Origin: Citrobacter telavivensis
Lineage (GTDB): Bacteria; Pseudomonadota; Gammaproteobacteria; Enterobacterales; Enterobacteriaceae
Assembly (NCBI GenBank): GCA_009363175.1
Contig: CP045205.1
Coordinates: 372,001-436,000, forward strand
Direction: 5' to 3'
Length of the DNA: 64,000 nucleotides
Shown: positions 8,382 to 16,902 of the stretch, piece after piece
How the letters are laid out: every line of letters begins with the position of its first letter
How positions within the stretch are numbered: the first letter of the stretch is position 1
Program-made: the position numbers and the translations under genes
The notes under the pieces: model-generated
Database searches by the model: none
What the model was told of the DNA's origin: nothing
The model's input: only the letters and a program-made list of their open reading frames with translations

Positions 8382-9269
8382 ATGATTGATTTACGCCAAC
8401 TGAAGTACTTCGTAGTGGTCGCAGAAGAAGAGCACGTAGGACGTGCTGCTGAGCGACTGCATATCTCGCAATCGCCGCTCAGCCGCCAGATTGCGCAACT
8501 GGAAGAACGCCTGGGACTGATGCTGTTTGAGCGCAATCAACAACGCATCCGACTGACTGCCGATGGGCAGACATTCCTCGCCGAAACGCGTTCATTGCTG
8601 ACGCATGCCAATCGTCTGGAATCACTGGGTAAACGTCTGGGACGCGGTGAAGATGGAGGCTTGTGTATTGGCTATATTGAAAACGCCATGCATTCCGGCG
8701 TGCTTTCTACGGCGTTGCGTACGTTACGTGTATCGCGCCCGGATGTGCATATCGCGCTTTACAGCCAGCCACCGGCTACCCAGATTGAAGGCTTGCGCCA
8801 GCGCAGCCTCGATTTTTCTCTGGTCGATACGCCGCCCGCAGACTATGAACAGGACCTGGAATACATTCAGGTTCTGAACGATCGTATGCTGTTGGCCTTA
8901 CCGCAAAACCATCCTCTGGCACAGGAGGAAAACCTTGTCGCGTCGCAACTTGGCGATCAGCAGTGGATTGCGGTGATTCATAACGACGATGCGCATTCTC
9001 GCGATCATTTTGTCGCCGCCTGCGTAAAAGCCGGGTTTAATCCTGATATTCGTTTAGAAGCCGGCGAACCGCTGACAGCATTAGGTCTGGTCGCTGCAGG
9101 ATTAGGTCTGGCATTAATTCAACATAGCCTGCGTCACAATGCGCCGGAAGGCGTGGTATTACGCGAATTGCCGTGGATGAATTATTCCACGCAATTATGG
9201 GCCGCCTGGCATAAAGCTAATCAACGCCCGCTGGTATCCCATTTCCGCCAGATCCTACGCGGCGAATAA
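8382..9269 (+). CDS. LysR-type transcriptional regulator
   Basis: This is a 295-residue LysR protein. The N-terminal winged HTH reads MIDLRQLKYFVVVAEEEHVGRAAERLH then SQSPLSRQIAQLEERLG (residues 1-50), followed by a periplasmic-binding-protein-like effector domain. The start at 8382 gives the canonical family N-terminus. It is divergent from the AKR-SDR-SRPBCC-BhsA-OYE genes and probably controls them in response to a small molecule. Its final codons and terminator are repeated at the left edge of the window (about 90-166). Confidence 0.92.
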   Translation: MIDLRQLKYFVVVAEEEHVGRAAERLHISQSPLSRQIAQLEERLGLMLFERNQQRIRLTADGQTFLAETRSLLTHANRLESLGKRLGRGEDGGLCIGYIENAMHSGVLSTALRTLRVSRPDVHIALYSQPPATQIEGLRQRSLDFSLVDTPPADYEQDLEYIQVLNDRMLLALPQNHPLAQEENLVASQLGDQQWIAVIHNDDAHSRDHFVAACVKAGFNPDIRLEAGEPLTALGLVAAGLGLALIQHSLRHNAPEGVVLRELPWMNYSTQLWAAWHKANQRPLVSHFRQILRGE

Positions 9270-9273
9270 AAAA

Positions 9274-9306
9274 GAATCCGCTTTTGCCACAGACGAAAGC
9301 GGATTC
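9274..9306 (+). terminator. terminator of LysR gene
   Basis: The arms GAATCCGCTTT and AAAGCGGATTC pair over 11-12 bases just after the stop codon. It resembles the hairpin at 135-166. Confidence 0.7.
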
Positions 9307-9311
9307 TCATA

Positions 9312-9398
9312 AAGAAACGAACGGCGCGCACGTTACGCGTTAAAGGTAAAGGCGACAGCGAAACCTCTGTGATGGCTGACGTTAACGTCGCGTTCTGA
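9312..9398 (+). pseudogene. C-terminal remnant of an autotransporter
   Basis: An open stretch ending at 9396-9398 encodes KGKGDSETSVMADVNVAF. Its end parallels the intact autotransporter's DKGYSDTSAMLGVKVAF. This is the conserved last beta-strand of an autotransporter barrel, left behind after loss of the rest of the gene. As at the window start, it directly follows a LysR 3' end and terminator hairpin. Confidence 0.65.
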
Positions 9399-9401
9399 TG
9401 T

Positions 9402-9432
9402 AAAAAGCCGGGGAAAGCTCCCCGGCTTTTTA
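9402..9432. terminator. bidirectional terminator
   Basis: A strong GC stem, AGCCGGGG/CCCCGGCT, is flanked by A-run and T-run on its two sides. It can terminate both the relic autotransporter reading rightward and cigR reading leftward. Confidence 0.85.
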
Positions 9433-9437
9433 ATAGG

Positions 9438-9953
9438 TTAATCAAACACCCCGTTAATAATTGCGGTGACCACCGCGGTACTCAGCGCAATCAGGACCAG
9501 ATTATCCCCTATGATTTTCCATTCATAGCCCGGATAGTAAGGGAGTTCTCCCAGCATCGATGCCGGAACCGTTTTTTTCGCGATCCCCGGAGGAAGCGGT
9601 TTTCCTCGTGCCAGGTTTTTTGCTATTCCCGGCGGCAAAGATTTATAACCCGTCAGACCATAATTCACCGCCAGATGACGCGCTGTCGCAAAACTAATGT
9701 CGGACTCGACGTGATCGGGTTTGCCATAATTTTTACGATGATCGGAAGAACCGTTGTTTTTCTGGGCCGAATTTCCTTTTTGTCCGTTATTTCCCTGGTT
9801 GCCCTTATTTCCCTGATTGCCACTGCTGTTGCCCTGGCCGCCGCCATGACCGTTTCCGTTACCATTTCCCGGATTTGCCATCACTGGCGCGGCAAACAGG
9901 GAGAGAGAAACCAGAGTGGCCAGCACAGCCGTTAAACCACGACGCTTACCCAT
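9438..9953 (-). CDS. cigR: CigR-family RcnB-like inner membrane/periplasmic protein
   Basis: This 171-residue protein has a Sec signal (MGKRRGLTAVLATLVSLSLFAAPVMA). A low-complexity Gly/Asn/Gln-rich segment (about 27-75, repeated GNxGN units) follows. The RcnB-like part contains two 'LPPGIAK' repeats and a C-terminal hydrophobic stretch 'LVLIALSTAVVTAIINGVF'. This layout matches Salmonella CigR, encoded in SPI-3 and described as an anti-virulence factor. A strong AGGAAGGA ribosome site precedes the start. It lies next to yicL, the same general neighbourhood as in Salmonella. The role here is inferred from family only. Confidence 0.8.
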   Translation of the reverse strand: MGKRRGLTAVLATLVSLSLFAAPVMANPGNGNGNGHGGGQGNSSGNQGNKGNQGNNGQKGNSAQKNNGSSDHRKNYGKPDHVESDISFATARHLAVNYGLTGYKSLPPGIAKNLARGKPLPPGIAKKTVPASMLGELPYYPGYEWKIIGDNLVLIALSTAVVTAIINGVFD

Positions 9954-10145
9954 GATGTGTTCCTTCCTGCTGAAGTTTCATTTTGACAATAGAACGCCGC
10001 CATCCCCCGCGCAATGTCAAAAACGCCTGGATTCGGATTTGCATGCAGGCCATGAATAAACAACCTGTTATGGCGAGGGAAACGCTTCTGTCTTATCTGT
10101 TATCATGCCTGCAAATAACGTCGAAAAAACAAAGCCGAGGAAAGC

Positions 10146-11048
10146 ATGGGGTCCACCAGAAGAGGGATGCTGAATGTCCTGATTGCCGCCGTTTTATGGG
10201 GAAGTTCAGGGGTCTGCGCGCAGTACATCATGGAGCAAAGCCAGATGTCGTCGCCATTTCTGACCATGACGCGCCTGATATTTGCCGGCTTAATTCTGCT
10301 GATGCTCTCCGTGGTACACGGCGACAAAATCTTTTCCATTTTCAAAGATCGCAAAGACGCTCTGAGCCTGTTGATTTTTTCTGTCGTTGGCGCGTTGACG
10401 GTGCAACTCACCTTCCTGCTAACCATCGAAAAATCCAACGCCGCGACCGCCACGGTGCTGCAATTTCTGTCGCCAACGATCATCGTTGCGTGGTTCGCGC
10501 TGGTGCGTAAAGCCCGTCCCGGCGCGCTGGTGCTGACCGCCATCCTCACTTCGCTCATCGGCACCTTTTTACTGGTGACGCACGGCAACCCCACCTCACT
10601 GTCAGTTTCGCCCGCCGCGCTGTTCTGGGGGATTGCCTCAGCGTTTGCCGCCGCATTTTATACGACTTACCCGTCAGCGCTGATTGCGCACTACGGCACC
10701 TTGCCGATTGTCGGCTGGAGTATGTTAATCGGTGGGATGATTCTGCTGCCGTTTTACGCCGGAGAGGGCACAGATTTTGTGGTCAATGGCAGCCTGATCC
10801 TGGCGTTTTTCTACCTGGTGGTGATTGGCACGTCGCTGACGTTCAGCCTGTATCTGAAGGGTGCGCAGATGATTGGTGGGCCGAAAGCGAGTATTTTAAG
10901 CTGTGCCGAACCGCTGAGTAGCGCCCTGCTGTCGCTGCTGTTGTTGGGCATTACCTTCACCCTGCCGGACTGGCTGGGCACGCTGCTGATCCTGTCCTCC
11001 GTGGTGTTGATCTCGATGGATTCCCGCCGCCGCGCCAGAACGGTGTAA
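10146..11048 (+). CDS. yicL: EamA/DMT-family inner membrane transporter YicL
   Basis: This 300-residue protein has about ten hydrophobic segments and closely resembles E. coli YicL from memory (MGSTR-GMLNVLIAAVLWGSSG, KSNAATATVLQFLSPTI, GGPKASILSCAEPLSS). Members of the drug/metabolite transporter superfamily export or import small metabolites; the YicL substrate is not established. It is a single gene convergent with the fimbrial LuxR gene and divergent from cigR. Confidence 0.9.
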   Translation: MGSTRRGMLNVLIAAVLWGSSGVCAQYIMEQSQMSSPFLTMTRLIFAGLILLMLSVVHGDKIFSIFKDRKDALSLLIFSVVGALTVQLTFLLTIEKSNAATATVLQFLSPTIIVAWFALVRKARPGALVLTAILTSLIGTFLLVTHGNPTSLSVSPAALFWGIASAFAAAFYTTYPSALIAHYGTLPIVGWSMLIGGMILLPFYAGEGTDFVVNGSLILAFFYLVVIGTSLTFSLYLKGAQMIGGPKASILSCAEPLSSALLSLLLLGITFTLPDWLGTLLILSSVVLISMDSRRRARTV

Positions 11049-11049
11049 C

Positions 11050-11086
11050 AAAAAAGAGTGGACGCACGAAAGCACCGTCCACTCTG
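11050..11086 (-). terminator. terminator of the fimbrial operon (minus strand)
   Basis: The arms AGAGTGGACG and CGTCCACTCT pair around a short loop. On the minus strand the stem is followed by a U-run (A-run at 11050-11055 on the plus strand). It lies between the convergent yicL and LuxR-type genes. Confidence 0.8.
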
Positions 11087-11095
11087 CGACTTTCA

Positions 11096-11731
11096 TCATG
11101 TCGTTTTTATGTTTATTAACCTTTTGTATAGTCTGCAGTTTTTTTGGTCAATCAGTTTACGCGTCAGCGCCCATCGTTCCCGATAGACAAGCTTGTCGCT
11201 CACCTCAAGTTCAAGCGCAATTTCTTTAACAGACATTCCCTGCAACAAATGAAAGACAATTTGCTGTTCGCGCAGCGTGAACAAAAAACTTCTTGAGCGG
11301 CATTTTTTATTACCACTGATCACGGCATCACAATGCACCATAAAAGCATCTATACGCTCCCTGATCGCGTTGAGATCTTGCAGCCCTTCGAACGACAGAA
11401 AAGAGGTATGTTCGGGTTTATACATATCCACAAAAAAAAGGATATGATTAAAACTCATTCGCTTTATCTCTTCTCCTTTTGCCGACAGCGTGATGTCATT
11501 TTCAAGTACGCGATCGCGCTGCTTATAAGTTACATTAAAACGCAATGAAAATGGGATAAAGTTAATATACTTATCTATCAGGTGAAATGGAATATCTTCA
11601 TTGAGTTCCGTTTTCAAACCAGACTCATGTAACGCATCTGCAAAAAGCGTGTGAATGGCAATACCATCATAGATGTTTTTTGTCAGATAAATAAACTTAT
11701 ACCGTAAGGATGAGGAATTAAAATTAAGCAT
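11096..11731 (-). CDS. LuxR-type HTH regulator of fimbrial operon
   Basis: This 211-residue protein has a C-terminal LuxR/FixJ helix-turn-helix (about residues 150-200: FTLREQQIVFHLLQGMSVKEIALELEVSDKLVYRERWALTRKL). The N-terminal region shows no recognised receiver or ligand domain. AAGGA precedes the start at 11731, which lies 16 bases beyond the end of the second chaperone gene. It is the last gene of the fimbrial operon on the same strand, so it is probably a feedback regulator of fimbrial expression. The target has not been shown. Confidence 0.85.
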   Translation of the reverse strand: MLNFNSSSLRYKFIYLTKNIYDGIAIHTLFADALHESGLKTELNEDIPFHLIDKYINFIPFSLRFNVTYKQRDRVLENDITLSAKGEEIKRMSFNHILFFVDMYKPEHTSFLSFEGLQDLNAIRERIDAFMVHCDAVISGNKKCRSRSFLFTLREQQIVFHLLQGMSVKEIALELEVSDKLVYRERWALTRKLIDQKNCRLYKRLINIKTT

Positions 11732-11747
11732 AGCAGTATCCTTCGCA

Positions 11748-12479
11748 TTAGTTTTTATAGGTATTGACCACACCATAATCATCAATCCATGAAAATGTTT
11801 CGACAGTACGGTTTCCCGTTGCACCTTTAGGTAAAATAACCGTTTTTGTCGACAACGGTGCGAGGAGACCATCATCAGGTAACTGTTTTATTTCTGTACC
11901 GTCGTTGAGCGTAAGACCCATTAATGTCACATGCAAAGGCGAATTATTCTTTACCAATAGACAACGATTCCCCCCACAATCTGAGGCGGTTATCTGTATT
12001 TTCTTCACACTCTCTTCCAGCGTGTTTGCCGCTAGCGACAGCGGTCGCCAGAATAACTTTACCCGGGTACGAAAAGCGACCTGCAGCGCGCCGGAACCGC
12101 TCTTGCTATCGGCAACTGGCGGGACTTCAAGCGTATTCAGCCAGAATAGAGACTCTCTGTCTTCAGGCAGCGTCTGCCGATCGCCGACGAACTGAATACG
12201 CACCGCGCGAGAGGTGTTGCCTTCAAGCCTGAAAATTGGCGGTAAAATGATAAACGGCGTTTTAATGTCCTCTGGACGCTCTAAAAGCGACTCTTTTTCC
12301 GTCCACAGCTGTAATAAGACCGGCCTCAAACCTTCATTGTAAACCGTAAAGGTAGACTCACGGTCTTTCTCATTAACGATCACTCGCGTGTAATTAATGT
12401 AGGTTGCCGCCATTGCCGATGATGGTAGCAAAAGTAATATCAGGAAGTGATTCAAAACATGCTTAAGTCGTTTCTTCAC
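11748..12479 (-). CDS. second periplasmic fimbrial chaperone
   Basis: This 243-residue protein has a signal peptide (KHVLNHFLILLLLPSSAMA) followed by the PapD-type Ig-like fold: 'NYTRVIVNEKDRESTFTVYNEG', 'PPIFRLEGNTSRAVRIQF', 'PEDRESLFWLNTLEVPP', and a C-terminal second domain. It probably starts with GTG at 12479, preceded by GGAGAGG. In chaperone-usher systems the chaperone completes the pilin fold by donor-strand complementation. A second chaperone next to the tip adhesin gene suggests one dedicated to that subunit. Confidence 0.88.
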   Translation of the reverse strand: MKKRLKHVLNHFLILLLLPSSAMAATYINYTRVIVNEKDRESTFTVYNEGLRPVLLQLWTEKESLLERPEDIKTPFIILPPIFRLEGNTSRAVRIQFVGDRQTLPEDRESLFWLNTLEVPPVADSKSGSGALQVAFRTRVKLFWRPLSLAANTLEESVKKIQITASDCGGNRCLLVKNNSPLHVTLMGLTLNDGTEIKQLPDDGLLAPLSTKTVILPKGATGNRTVETFSWIDDYGVVNTYKN

Positions 12480-12489
12480 GCCCTCTCCT

Positions 12490-13575
12490 TTATTTATAAA
12501 CCAGGGTGAAGGTAACCGCACCTTTAACAACGCCTGAAGACACGTTCGCTTCCGTCTGATATAACCCCGCCCGTAGCGGCACAGTATAATTTGCATTATT
12601 CTGAGTCGGATCGTAATCAGTCAGGAGATACGCCGTGTTAAATGACAGAGGAATATCCTGATCGTTCAGTAACTGAATCCCAACGCCACTGGCTGTTGAC
12701 GTACTCGCCAAAGCAAAAACACCATTGGCGTTATTAATAATGGCCGTAGTCGGTGTAAATAAATAACTGATACTCGATAATCCCGCCGGACACTTCGTGA
12801 AATTCAGATTAAAATCTGTACGTGCCGCGGTATAACCTACTCCGCTAAAATCCGTCCGACTGACTGGGGGTAAATTAACCGTGACATCCGATGTCGTACA
12901 GGTTCCCCCCGTTGTCGAAATCACCAGACCACCCGCCAGAAAATCAGCAATCATATAGGTTCCGCTTCCGACGGAAGTACTGCCCCCATAAGTCTGGTAA
13001 TGACGCATATACATCGGGTCAAAAACGGAGGTGCTGCCCGCAGTCAACGACGTGGAGGTTTTAACAAAGCGAATCTGGACATCGACGCCAAGCTTCCATG
13101 AACTGCCATCGTCCGTCACCGTGAATAACTGCGTTGGCGTCTGATAAACGCCGTTGGCGACGGTGAGTGGATACCAGTCGCTGGTTTGCCCTTTAACCGT
13201 ATAGCGCCAGCGGGCGATATAGCCCAATCCCGCTTTTACCGCGGTGTTATAGACGTTGTAACTTTGTCCATCAACCTGTGTGGTGCCCCAAATGGTATAG
13301 GGAGGGTATCCCTGTACGGCCATCGGTACCGCATAACTCTGATAGCTGGTTCGATGAGAGCAGGTCCAGGCTGTTGGGTTGTAAGAGGTTACCCATGTTC
13401 CCAGTAAATCCCCTACGGCAGCGTCTTTACCCACCTGTATGGTCGTAGAGTCAAAGTACTGGTAGTAGCCATTGGTACGATCACAATTCACCCATGTCCC
13501 GTCGGCACGCGCCACGCCGCACATCGCTACCAGTGTCAAAAAAGAGAGCACCACTCCCGTTACGATAGATTTCAT
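12490..13575 (-). CDS. fimbrial tip adhesin-like subunit
   Basis: This 361-residue protein has a signal peptide (residues 1-24, ending GVARA). A unique N-terminal domain (about 25-210) rich in Tyr/Trp/Thr is followed by a pilin-like C-terminal domain ending 'GAVTFTLVYK', a penultimate-Tyr beta-zipper motif used for chaperone binding. This two-domain length fits tip adhesins, not shaft pilins. It follows the usher with a 4-base overlap. The receptor is unknown. Confidence 0.8.
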   Translation of the reverse strand: MKSIVTGVVLSFLTLVAMCGVARADGTWVNCDRTNGYYQYFDSTTIQVGKDAAVGDLLGTWVTSYNPTAWTCSHRTSYQSYAVPMAVQGYPPYTIWGTTQVDGQSYNVYNTAVKAGLGYIARWRYTVKGQTSDWYPLTVANGVYQTPTQLFTVTDDGSSWKLGVDVQIRFVKTSTSLTAGSTSVFDPMYMRHYQTYGGSTSVGSGTYMIADFLAGGLVISTTGGTCTTSDVTVNLPPVSRTDFSGVGYTAARTDFNLNFTKCPAGLSSISYLFTPTTAIINNANGVFALASTSTASGVGIQLLNDQDIPLSFNTAYLLTDYDPTQNNANYTVPLRAGLYQTEANVSSGVVKGAVTFTLVYK

Positions 13576-16133
13576 TTTTCACTCCTTAATGACTGGCATA
13601 CCGCATCAGCGCGACGTAAGTCGGCGGTATTCGCACTTTTCTGCTCTGATAAGCGGTAGCTGAACTGGCATTGCTGACCCACAGCACTTCCCCATTTCAC
13701 ACGCAGTGTGCCCGACAGATTCTTAACACGAGCAAAACTTTGCCCTCCCTGGGCGATATAACCGACAGTATTGCCGCGCTCATCCACGACATCTGCGCCA
13801 AACGGCAGAGACTCACCGGCATGTTGAAGGGTGAAAAGAACCGAATATCCCTTATCCGTCGCGTACTTCATCAGTACCACCGCACCCGCGGTAGGTACGC
13901 TGTTCTGACTGGTGACGTCCAGGGAGACATCGTTCGATAACCCTTTCGGATCGAGTTCGATGGTGTTCTGGCGATACGGGGAGAGATAAGGCACAGCGGC
14001 ATTTCCGCTACGGTTAAGGCTGAGGCTGCTGTTATTCGTAACCTTCGCGCCCCCGGCATGCTCTGCTTCGATGACAGCCATGGTGTCACCCATAATAGGC
14101 GTCAGCACAATACCGTTTTGCCAGGCGATAGCGCCGCCAGAAAGGTTCATACCATATTGCTGATAACCCTGACCCGCAGAGAAGTTGCCTCCCAGGGTGG
14201 TCCAGGGTGAAGTCCAGTTTCCACTGGCCCCGCCAGTGGTTTTACTGCTGCTATGGTCGTAATGATCCTGATTAGCGAACGCGCTCCAGTTATACTGGCG
14301 GTTTTCTCCGGACGTTCCGGCGATTGAGTTTTGCAGTCCCCGATGCCCGCTCTCTTGTACATAGGTGGAGCTGAGATAAGCTGAGCGCGCACTATTCCCG
14401 AGGGGTAAAGAGATACCAATCGCAATTTTGTTGTCCCATTTATCTTTGACTAAATCGCGGGTACGACTGGCATTAAGGTTAAAATTGAACCACTTAAAGG
14501 CATTGGTGTAGCCCAATTGATATTCGGTGTCGCGCCCGCTTTTATTCCAGTAATCCTGGGTACTGGCGCTGATGTTAATACTCCCAAGCGTATCTGAAAT
14601 AGTTTGCGTCGCGCTGAGTTGCAGCCGATTTTTACGGTTAATGCTGCTGGAATAGGCGCCTTTATTCGTTCTCTCTAAGTCGCGCATCAGCATTGCGTCA
14701 TCAATATCGTAATAACCCGAACTGGAATAGCGGTAGCTCGCCAGCGTGATATTGGTATCCACGACAGGTAAGATCTTGGCAAATGAAAAACGGATGCTTT
14801 GGCCTTCACGTTTGCTGTCATCCGCAAACGTCGTTCGGGCATGCGTGATATCAGCAGAAAAGGCACCGACAGGGGTATTGAGCGCGATGCCACCGGCGAC
14901 AGACTGATAATCTTCCCCGCCAATAGCCCCCGTGTAAGTGGTCAACAGGTTGGTGAAACCGTGACGAAATGTCCCCATCGCAATCTGCGGTTTTTCATTA
15001 ACAGAGGAATTCCGATAGCGCCCAGCCATCAGCGAATAGCGACTGGTTCCCGGACGCAGCAGTTCAGCGATGGAAGCGTAGGTTACGGTAAAACTGTGCT
15101 CGCTTCCGTCCGCCTCTTTAACGGTGACCAGCAGATCGCCCCCTGTGCCGTTGGGGTACAGATCGTCAATACGGAATGCGCCGGGCGGTACCGTCGATTG
15201 ATAAATGTGTACGCCTCGCTGACTGACGCTGACCAGGGCGTTAGTGTTTGCAACGCCAGTAATGACTGGCGCATATCCACGCTGTGAATCCTCATACATA
15301 CGATCGTCAGAAGTCAGCATCACGCCGCGAAAACCGACGCTGTCAAAAACCTGACCATCGGTGGTGGAATCGCCCATCACCAGCTTACTGCGTAACGGGA
15401 TAATGCCGCGCTCAAGGTAAGTGCTGGTTGAGTCATATTGCCAGCCCTTATCATTGTTCCAGTTAAAAATGCCACGATAGCGTAAGCGCCACGCATCCCA
15501 ATTGAGTCCCCCCATCAAACCTAAATACTGGGAAGAGATGGCATCAGATCCGGACATATCGGCATGCCATGCGTTGTAATCATATTGCAGCGTTGCCGCA
15601 GGGATACCGTTATCCCATAATTCAGGATTCACATAGCCGCGAACCTGGCGAAGTTGCCATATCTGAGGAGCCTGCACATTAATACGCTGCGATGTCACAT
15701 CGTAATAGGCTGTTAAATCGGGAGAAATATCATTAATACGCACGCAACTGTCATCAGTTTTGAGCAACTGACGCATTTCTGGTTCAATTTTATCAATATC
15801 GATACCCAGCATGGATACCAGCTTTAGTGTAAAACAAGGTCTGGCGACAAGGGGATTACTTTTATCATTTTCAAATTTAACGTCGCCGCGCCCTTTCCAC
15901 TTATCATTCACATAAAGATCAACATGATATTGCCCCTGAGGGACCGGATTCCCCCGTGAATAATTACTCACATCAATCGCTGAGCGCAAAAAATCACTAT
16001 TAAACTGCACATCATCGGTGTCAGCAAAGGCAACCTGAACAGAAACAAAAGAAAAGATAATGAATTGAGCAACGCGGGTTAGTCTCAGAGAACAAGAAAT
16101 AGCATTATGGGCTATTTTGTAATTTATGCTCAT
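13572..16133 (-). CDS. fimbrial outer membrane usher
   Basis: This 853-residue FimD/PapC-type usher has a signal peptide, then the N-terminal chaperone-binding domain (DVQFNSDFL, with 'VPQGQYHVDLYVNDKWKG'). The translocation barrel includes 'RGVMLTSDDRMYEDSQRGYAPVI' and 'PPGAFRIDDLYPNGTGGDL', and C-terminal plug/CTD segments follow. It inserts in the outer membrane and assembles subunits delivered by the chaperones. The start at 16133 is chosen because GGAGAAAC lies 10 bases upstream; the gene then overlaps the chaperone gene by 29 bases. Confidence 0.93.
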   Translation of the reverse strand: MSINYKIAHNAISCSLRLTRVAQFIIFSFVSVQVAFADTDDVQFNSDFLRSAIDVSNYSRGNPVPQGQYHVDLYVNDKWKGRGDVKFENDKSNPLVARPCFTLKLVSMLGIDIDKIEPEMRQLLKTDDSCVRINDISPDLTAYYDVTSQRINVQAPQIWQLRQVRGYVNPELWDNGIPAATLQYDYNAWHADMSGSDAISSQYLGLMGGLNWDAWRLRYRGIFNWNNDKGWQYDSTSTYLERGIIPLRSKLVMGDSTTDGQVFDSVGFRGVMLTSDDRMYEDSQRGYAPVITGVANTNALVSVSQRGVHIYQSTVPPGAFRIDDLYPNGTGGDLLVTVKEADGSEHSFTVTYASIAELLRPGTSRYSLMAGRYRNSSVNEKPQIAMGTFRHGFTNLLTTYTGAIGGEDYQSVAGGIALNTPVGAFSADITHARTTFADDSKREGQSIRFSFAKILPVVDTNITLASYRYSSSGYYDIDDAMLMRDLERTNKGAYSSSINRKNRLQLSATQTISDTLGSINISASTQDYWNKSGRDTEYQLGYTNAFKWFNFNLNASRTRDLVKDKWDNKIAIGISLPLGNSARSAYLSSTYVQESGHRGLQNSIAGTSGENRQYNWSAFANQDHYDHSSSKTTGGASGNWTSPWTTLGGNFSAGQGYQQYGMNLSGGAIAWQNGIVLTPIMGDTMAVIEAEHAGGAKVTNNSSLSLNRSGNAAVPYLSPYRQNTIELDPKGLSNDVSLDVTSQNSVPTAGAVVLMKYATDKGYSVLFTLQHAGESLPFGADVVDERGNTVGYIAQGGQSFARVKNLSGTLRVKWGSAVGQQCQFSYRLSEQKSANTADLRRADAVCQSLRSEK

Positions 16134-16851
16134 TTGTTGTTTCTCCACCATAATCATTTATTACACTGTAAAAAAATGAAGCATCACTTAACCTTGCTGA
16201 CTTTCTATTCGCGAGGGGGAATACTATTTCACTTTTAGGATTTACCATCCTTTGAGGAAATTTCTCTACAGATGCCAGGACTTCGGACTCTTTTGTCTTA
16301 CGAATCTCAATCTTGTTAAAGGTGATGTAATAAGGAGAATCGTTGACAACTTTTATATTGTTCCCTTGTAGGGATAGTTTTAGTTCTTTATATGACTGCA
16401 ATGGTGTTGGCTGCAGATTATCCGGACGATAGAATAATTTTATACGGGTACGAAATGCCAACTGCATACGGGTATTCCCCGACGTTGCGGCCTGTGCTTT
16501 TGGCGGAATCTCCAGCATGTTAAACCAAAAAACAGACTCCCTGTCCTGCGGTAATGCTGGGTTTGTCGCCATAATTCGCACCGCTTGCCCTTTAGCCGGG
16601 TCAATACGAACGACAGGAGGCGTAATGAGAAATGGAACGTTGATTTCTCCCGGTTTCGCCCGTGGGTTACCATCGTCCATCCATATTTGTAAAAGATAAG
16701 GATTACTCCCCCGGTTTTTTAGCTGTACCGTCGACTCCTTGTCTTTTGCATTAAAGACAATGCGTGTTCCATTAATAACAACGTCAGCCATGACGTTCAT
16801 TGAGAACATCGAAAATAATAAAACCATGCCGGAAGATAATATCTTTAACAT
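16105..16851 (-). CDS. first periplasmic fimbrial chaperone
   Basis: This 248-residue PapD-family chaperone has a signal peptide (ending NVMA), 'INGTRIVFNAKDKESTVQLKNRG', 'PPVVRIDPAKGQAVRIM' and 'PQDRESVFWFNMLEIPP', hallmarks of the G1-strand donor and conserved Arg/Lys anchor. It shuttles pilins across the periplasm to the usher. It lies 51 bases after the major pilin gene and overlaps the usher. It differs clearly from the second chaperone at 11748-12479. Confidence 0.92.
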   Translation of the reverse strand: MLKILSSGMVLLFSMFSMNVMADVVINGTRIVFNAKDKESTVQLKNRGSNPYLLQIWMDDGNPRAKPGEINVPFLITPPVVRIDPAKGQAVRIMATNPALPQDRESVFWFNMLEIPPKAQAATSGNTRMQLAFRTRIKLFYRPDNLQPTPLQSYKELKLSLQGNNIKVVNDSPYYITFNKIEIRKTKESEVLASVEKFPQRMVNPKSEIVFPLANRKSARLSDASFFYSVINDYGGETTNEHKLQNSP

Positions 16852-16902
16852 CTCGTTACCTCATAATCAGGAGTAAAGGATGTCCCCTTACTCCTGTTTC
16901 TG

